Shown here: piece by piece, positions 14,149-17,356 of the stretch | Position numbering within the stretch: the stretch's first letter is position 1 | Layout: each line of letters opens with the position of its first letter | Source of the DNA: Rhodospirillaceae bacterium | Lineage (GTDB): Bacteria > Pseudomonadota > Alphaproteobacteria > UBA11136 | DNA length: 17,356 bases | Direction: 5' to 3' | Assembly: GCA_018663165.1 (NCBI GenBank) | Contig: JABJES010000066.1 | Location: forward strand, 1-17,356 | The notes under the pieces: generated by a model | Seen by the model: the letters and a program-made list of their open reading frames with translations, nothing else | Databases searched by the model: none | What the model was told of the DNA's origin: nothing | Program-made: the position numbers and the translations under genes

Positions 14149-14259
14149 ATGAAACCCCGCCAATACATTACCGCCGTTGACAGTCCGCCATGCGCCGCCT
14201 ATTTGTCTTTGGGCCGTTGCGACGGGTTCGGCCCGATGGCGGCCAAAGGGAGCGAATAA
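14149..14259 (+). CDS. 36-aa upstream ORF in the secA leader (candidate leader peptide)
   Basis: An ATG at 14149 with a strong Shine-Dalgarno (GAGGAAA at 14139-14145) opens 36 codons ending at TAA 14257-14259, 62 nt before the secA ATG. The peptide begins MKPRQYITAVDSPPC and ends GFGPMAAKGSE; it has two cysteines and no hydrophobic signal segment. It does not contain the SecM, VemP or RAPP-type arrest motifs I know. Its 3' half spans competing hairpins. It may regulate secA translation by ribosome position, be simply translated noise, or serve coupling. A longer frame that reads from 14190 into secA is in a different frame and is not the same product. Confidence 0.4.
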   Translation: MKPRQYITAVDSPPCAAYLSLGRCDGFGPMAAKGSE

Positions 14260-14306
14260 GCCCTATTCCCCTCTTCCCTTATGGCCTATTAAACCCGATT
14301 GAGGGG
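14207..14306 (+). promoter_or_regulatory. Mutually exclusive hairpins between the upstream ORF and secA
   Basis: GGGCCG (14211-14216) can pair with CGGCCC (14229-14234). The same arm, extended to CTTTGGGCCG (14207-14216), can instead pair with CGGCCAAAG (14240-14248) leaving one bulged G. Downstream, GAATA/TATTC (around the upstream-ORF stop, 14254-14268) competes by one base with CCCCTC (14268-14273)/GAGGGG (14301-14306), which ends 6 nt before the secA Shine-Dalgarno. Seen by eye; stabilities not computed. Confidence 0.4.
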
Positions 14307-14321
14307 TGTTTTGGAGAATAT

Positions 14322-17024
14322 ATGTTAGGCGCTCTCGCTAAACGAATTTTTGGCACTTCAAACGAACGTTTCCTGAAAACCCTTCAGCCCACGATCGACG
14401 AGATCAACAAGCTTGAGCCATCTCTGGAAAAGCTGTCCGATGCGGAACTAAAAGGGCGCACTGACGAATTCCGCAAGCGAGTTGCCGATGGGGAAGACCT
14501 TGACGATCTGCTGGTCGAGGCTTTTGCCACCGTCCGCGAGGCCGCCAAGCGCACCCTCGGCCAGCGCCATTTCGACGTCCAGTTGATCGGCGGCGTTGTG
14601 CTTCACAAGGGCATGATTTCCGAGATGAAAACCGGCGAGGGTAAAACCCTGGTTTCGACGCTCGCCGTTTACCTCAATTCCCTTGCCGGCACCGGCGTCC
14701 ATGTGGTGACCGTCAATGACTATCTGGCCTCCCGCGATGCCGCCTGGATGGGACAGATTTATGAATTTCTGGGCCTCAGCGTCGGCAAGATCATGCACGG
14801 AATGAACGATGCCGAACGGCACGTCGCGTACGGTGCCGACATCACCTATGCGACCAATAACGAGCTCGGCTTCGACTATCTGCGCGACAACATGAAATTT
14901 CACCTCGACGAAATGGCGCAACGGCCCTTCAATTTTGCCATCATCGATGAAGTCGACAGTATCCTCATCGATGAGGCCCGCACGCCGCTTATCATTTCCG
15001 GACCATCGGAGGATTCTTCCGAGCTCTATATCCAGGTCAATAAAATCATCCCGCTTCTGGCCGAAGACGATTACGAAAAGGACGAAAAGGCGCGCTCGGC
15101 GACGCTGACCGACAAGGGCGCCGAAACGGCCGAAAACCTGCTGCGCGAACACGGCCTGCTCAAGGAAGGGACCCTATACGACATCAACAACGTTTCCCTG
15201 GTCCATCACATCGGTCAGGCGCTCCGCGCCCACACGCTGTTCCAAAAAGACGTCGATTACATCGTCAAGGACAACCAGGTTATCATCATTGATGAGTTTA
15301 CCGGTCGCATGATGGAAGGGCGGCGCTATTCCGACGGCCTCCATCAGGCTCTGGAAGCGCGTGAAAATGTCCAGGTCCAGGTCGAAAACCAGACTCTGGC
15401 CTCGATCACCTTCCAAAATTACTTTCGTCTCTATCCTAAACTCGCCGGCATGACCGGCACGGCAATGACCGAAGCCCACGAGTTTGACGAGATTTATAAG
15501 CTCAATGTCATCGAAATTCCGACAAACCTTCCTTGTATTCGCGAAGATCAGGACGACGAGATTTATCGCACCCTGGCCGAAAAAGACGATGCCCTGATCA
15601 AGCTGATCAAAATCTGTCAGGAACGGGGCCAGCCCTCGCTTGTCGGCACGGTCAGCATTGAGCGCTCGGAACATCTCGCTAACATGCTGAAGAAAAACAA
15701 AATTCCCCACAAGGTGCTCAACGCCCGCTATCACGAACAGGAAGCCCAAATCATTGCCCAGGCGGGCGTGCCGGGTGCCGTCACAATCGCCACCAATATG
15801 GCTGGGCGAGGAACTGACATTCAGCTCGGCGGCAATTTCGACCTGCGGGTCGTCGGAGAACTGGCCGATGTCAGTGACGAAGCGGAGCGGGAAAAACGCA
15901 TCGAAATCATTCGTCAGGAAATCGAAAAGGCGCGCCAGATCGCCCTTGATGCCGGCGGGCTTTTCATCGTCGGCACCGAGCGCCACGAATCCCGGCGCAT
16001 CGACAATCAGCTACGCGGACGCGCCGGTCGCCAGGGTGATCCCGGTGCATCGTGCTTCTTTCTTTCCCTTGAAGACGACCTGATGCGGATTTTCGGCTCT
16101 GAACGCCTCGACAGCATGTTGCAAAAGCTTGGCATCGAAGAAGGCGAGGCCATCATCCACCCCTGGATCAACAAGGCGCTTGAAAAAGCCCAGCAAAAGG
16201 TCGAAGCGCGGAACTACGACATCCGCAAAAACCTGCTCAAATTCGATGATGTTATGAACGACCAGCGCAAGGTTATTTACGACCAGCGCAAGGAAATCAT
16301 GGCCGCCCCCGACGTCGCCGAGACCATCGGCGATATGCGCCATGAGACGATTTGCGACATAGTGGACCTTCACATTCCCGAAAAAGCCTATTCCGAACAA
16401 TGGGATCTCAATGGCCTCCATGCCGAGACCCTGCGGGTGCTTGGCCTCGACTTGTCGATCAAGGAGTGGGGGAACGAAGAAGGCGTCGATCACAAGGTGA
16501 TCTTAGAGCGCCTGCTCACGGCCGGTGATCAGAAGATGGCGCAAAAGGCGGCAAATTTCGGAACCGACACCCTGCGGATGGCAGAAAAGAGCCTGCTGTT
16601 GCAACTCCTCGATCAGGCCTGGAAAGATCACCTGCTGTCCCTCGACCATCTTCGCCAGGGGATCGGCCTGCGATCCTATGCCCAGCGCGACCCCTTGAAC
16701 GAATACAAGCACGAGGCCTTTAACCTGTTCGAGGAGATGTTGGTCCGCGTACGGGAATCAATTACCGGCGTCCTCTGTCATCTGGAGATCAGGACCGGCA
16801 ACCCCGAAGATGCCGAGGTTCAACGCAAACCCCAGGCAATGGAAGAGCATCACGGCGAGAATGGAACCCTGGCCCAAAGCCAGCCGTCTCAACCCATCCA
16901 ACGGGCCCAGGCAGGCCCCCCCAACCCTGATGATCCGACCACATGGGGCAAGGTCCGGCGCAATGCACCCTGTCCTTGCGGTTCTGGAAAGAAATACAAA
17001 CAGTGCCACGGCAACATCAGTTGA
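14322..17024 (+). CDS. secA: Preprotein translocase ATPase SecA
   Basis: SecA drives preproteins through SecYEG at the inner membrane by ATP hydrolysis. 900 aa from the ATG at 14322, which has GGAG (14313-14316) 5 nt upstream and gives the family N-terminus MLGALAKRIFGTSNER. Seen: Walker A MKTGEGKT (102-109), VNDYLASRDA (131-140), Walker B IIDEVDSILIDEAR (207-220), the TGTA block YPKLAGMTGTAMTEA opening NBD2 region, TNMAGRGTDIQLGG, QLRGRAGRQGDPG, and the helical scaffold and wing regions. The extreme C-terminus carries the zinc-binding SEC-C motif CPCGSGKKYKQCH (Cys884, Cys886, Cys895, His896), used for SecB and lipid contact. An in-frame ATG at 14190 would add 44 unconserved residues and is rejected. 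The long leader with an upstream ORF suggests translational control. Stop is TGA. Confidence 0.98.
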   Translation: MLGALAKRIFGTSNERFLKTLQPTIDEINKLEPSLEKLSDAELKGRTDEFRKRVADGEDLDDLLVEAFATVREAAKRTLGQRHFDVQLIGGVVLHKGMISEMKTGEGKTLVSTLAVYLNSLAGTGVHVVTVNDYLASRDAAWMGQIYEFLGLSVGKIMHGMNDAERHVAYGADITYATNNELGFDYLRDNMKFHLDEMAQRPFNFAIIDEVDSILIDEARTPLIISGPSEDSSELYIQVNKIIPLLAEDDYEKDEKARSATLTDKGAETAENLLREHGLLKEGTLYDINNVSLVHHIGQALRAHTLFQKDVDYIVKDNQVIIIDEFTGRMMEGRRYSDGLHQALEARENVQVQVENQTLASITFQNYFRLYPKLAGMTGTAMTEAHEFDEIYKLNVIEIPTNLPCIREDQDDEIYRTLAEKDDALIKLIKICQERGQPSLVGTVSIERSEHLANMLKKNKIPHKVLNARYHEQEAQIIAQAGVPGAVTIATNMAGRGTDIQLGGNFDLRVVGELADVSDEAEREKRIEIIRQEIEKARQIALDAGGLFIVGTERHESRRIDNQLRGRAGRQGDPGASCFFLSLEDDLMRIFGSERLDSMLQKLGIEEGEAIIHPWINKALEKAQQKVEARNYDIRKNLLKFDDVMNDQRKVIYDQRKEIMAAPDVAETIGDMRHETICDIVDLHIPEKAYSEQWDLNGLHAETLRVLGLDLSIKEWGNEEGVDHKVILERLLTAGDQKMAQKAANFGTDTLRMAEKSLLLQLLDQAWKDHLLSLDHLRQGIGLRSYAQRDPLNEYKHEAFNLFEEMLVRVRESITGVLCHLEIRTGNPEDAEVQRKPQAMEEHHGENGTLAQSQPSQPIQRAQAGPPNPDDPTTWGKVRRNAPCPCGSGKKYKQCHGNIS

Positions 17025-17033
17025 CGGGCTGAC

Positions 17034-17075
17034 GCGCTCGACTGACTGCGCTCGACTGGCTGCGCTCGACGGGCT
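17034..17075. repeat. Three 14-nt tandem repeats between secA and accA
   Basis: Units begin at 17034, 17048 and 17062, each starting GCGCTCGAC followed by TGACT, TGGCT and GGGCT. They fill most of the 61-nt gap between the convergent stops of secA and accA. No classic hairpin-plus-T terminator is visible in this gap. Confidence 0.75.
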
Positions 17076-17085
17076 GAGGCTTGGT

Positions 17086-17355
17086 TTAAGAAAGACCCTG
17101 ACGGCCCATTTCGAGGAATTTGTCCCGGCGGCGTTGACGCAGCGCACCCGGCTCTACACCTCGACATTCCCCCAAAACCTTGTCGATCGCATCGCCAACG
17201 GCCTTGATGGTCGGCACCGGATGCCGGTGGGCACCGCCGACAGGCTCGGAAATAATATCGTCGATAATCTTCATATCGAGAAGATCTCTAGCGGTCATTT
17301 TCATCGCCTCGGCGGCTTCCTTGGTCTGATCGCCACTGCGCTAGAGAATAGAGGC
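17086..17355 (-). CDS. accA: Acetyl-CoA carboxylase carboxyltransferase subunit alpha, C-terminal end, with in-frame TAG
   Basis: AccA with AccD forms the carboxyltransferase that moves carboxyl from biotin to acetyl-CoA, making malonyl-CoA for fatty-acid synthesis. The C-terminal part is recognisable: KEAAEAMKMTARDLLDMKI, then IIDDIISEPVGGAHRHP matching the family IIPEPLGGAHR block, and a charged tail ending LEMGRQGLS with TAA at 17088-17086. The rest lies beyond the right edge. Upstream in the same frame the sequence reads ASIL, then TAG (17343-17341), then RSGDQTKEA; the family has ASILWR here, so the stop replaces a Trp codon (TGG). TAG is used as a normal stop by several neighbours. The gene is either truly interrupted or the base is wrong in the assembly. 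Convergent with secA. Confidence 0.85.
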
Positions 17356-17356
17356 A

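Noticed and set aside
14149..14259. Calling the secA upstream ORF a SecM/VemP homologue
   Set aside because: It has only 36 codons, no signal peptide and no recognisable arrest motif. Only a functional analogy can be proposed.
14190..14321. 44-residue N-terminal extension of SecA from an ATG at 14190
   Set aside because: The residues are unlike any SecA N-terminus, whereas the ATG at 14322 has a good Shine-Dalgarno and gives MLGALAKRIFG.
17086..17304. A complete 72-aa gene starting MKMTARDLLD
   Set aside because: The sequence is the C-terminus of AccA; the Met is internal and family-like residues continue upstream up to and beyond the TAG.
1..17356. Mobile elements, phage genes, CRISPR arrays, tRNA or rRNA genes, defence systems
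   Set aside because: None was seen; gene content and composition are uniformly housekeeping.

Overview
The window reads as chromosomal housekeeping DNA from an alphaproteobacterium. The evidence is gene content and order (lysC/ubiG divergent pair, comF-grxC-nitrilase run, secA beside a secreted parvulin and argJ) together with proteins of alphaproteobacterial type: EI-Ntr with a GAF domain, an NDUFAF5-like methyltransferase and a RodZ-like HTH membrane protein. I would place it among Rhodospirillales-like or Sneathiella/Emcibacter-like lineages, but I cannot fix the genus. No phage, IS element, CRISPR array, rRNA or tRNA is visible.

Layout. Positions 1-5817 (minus strand): aspartokinase (lysC), a nitronate monooxygenase-like flavoprotein, the nitrogen phosphotransferase enzyme I (ptsP) and, after a 215-nt gap, a RodZ-like cytoskeletal protein that runs off the left edge. 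lysC, the flavoprotein and ptsP are tightly packed (gaps of 15 and 2 nt) and look like one operon. Positions 5994-7276 (plus): ubiG and a small SAM methyltransferase, coupled by a 4-nt stop/start overlap, driven by a promoter in the lysC-ubiG gap. Positions 7273-9246 (minus): comF, grxC and a Nit-family amidase. Positions 9316-10257 (plus): an NDUFAF5-like methyltransferase that may be leaderless. Positions 10254-13475 (minus): a secreted parvulin foldase, a clear intrinsic terminator, argJ, and a fused GNAT acetyltransferase-MutT/Nudix protein. Position 13675 onward: an unrecognised 72-aa protein (minus), a 428-nt intergenic region dense in inverted repeats, secA (plus), and the C-terminal end of accA (minus) at the right edge.

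How the genes fit together. Themes are aspartate-family and arginine amino-acid synthesis (lysC, argJ), nitrogen/carbon signalling (ptsP), respiration (ubiG for ubiquinone, NDUFAF5-like for complex I), glutathione redox and repair (grxC, Nit amidase), nucleotide-pool sanitation (MutT), and protein export and folding (secA, parvulin).

Most unusual points. (1) The accA fragment has an in-frame TAG where the family has a Trp codon. (2) secA is preceded by a 36-codon upstream ORF with a good Shine-Dalgarno sequence and mutually exclusive hairpins. (3) The divergent 72-aa orphan gene has a leader packed with inverted repeats, one of which sequesters its ribosome binding site. (4) GNAT and MutT are fused through a linker coded by 12-nt tandem repeats. 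(5) Two separate convergent gene pairs share stop codons over the same 4-nt motif. No clearly new multi-gene system was found; the secA leader and orphan gene are the best candidates for undescribed biology.
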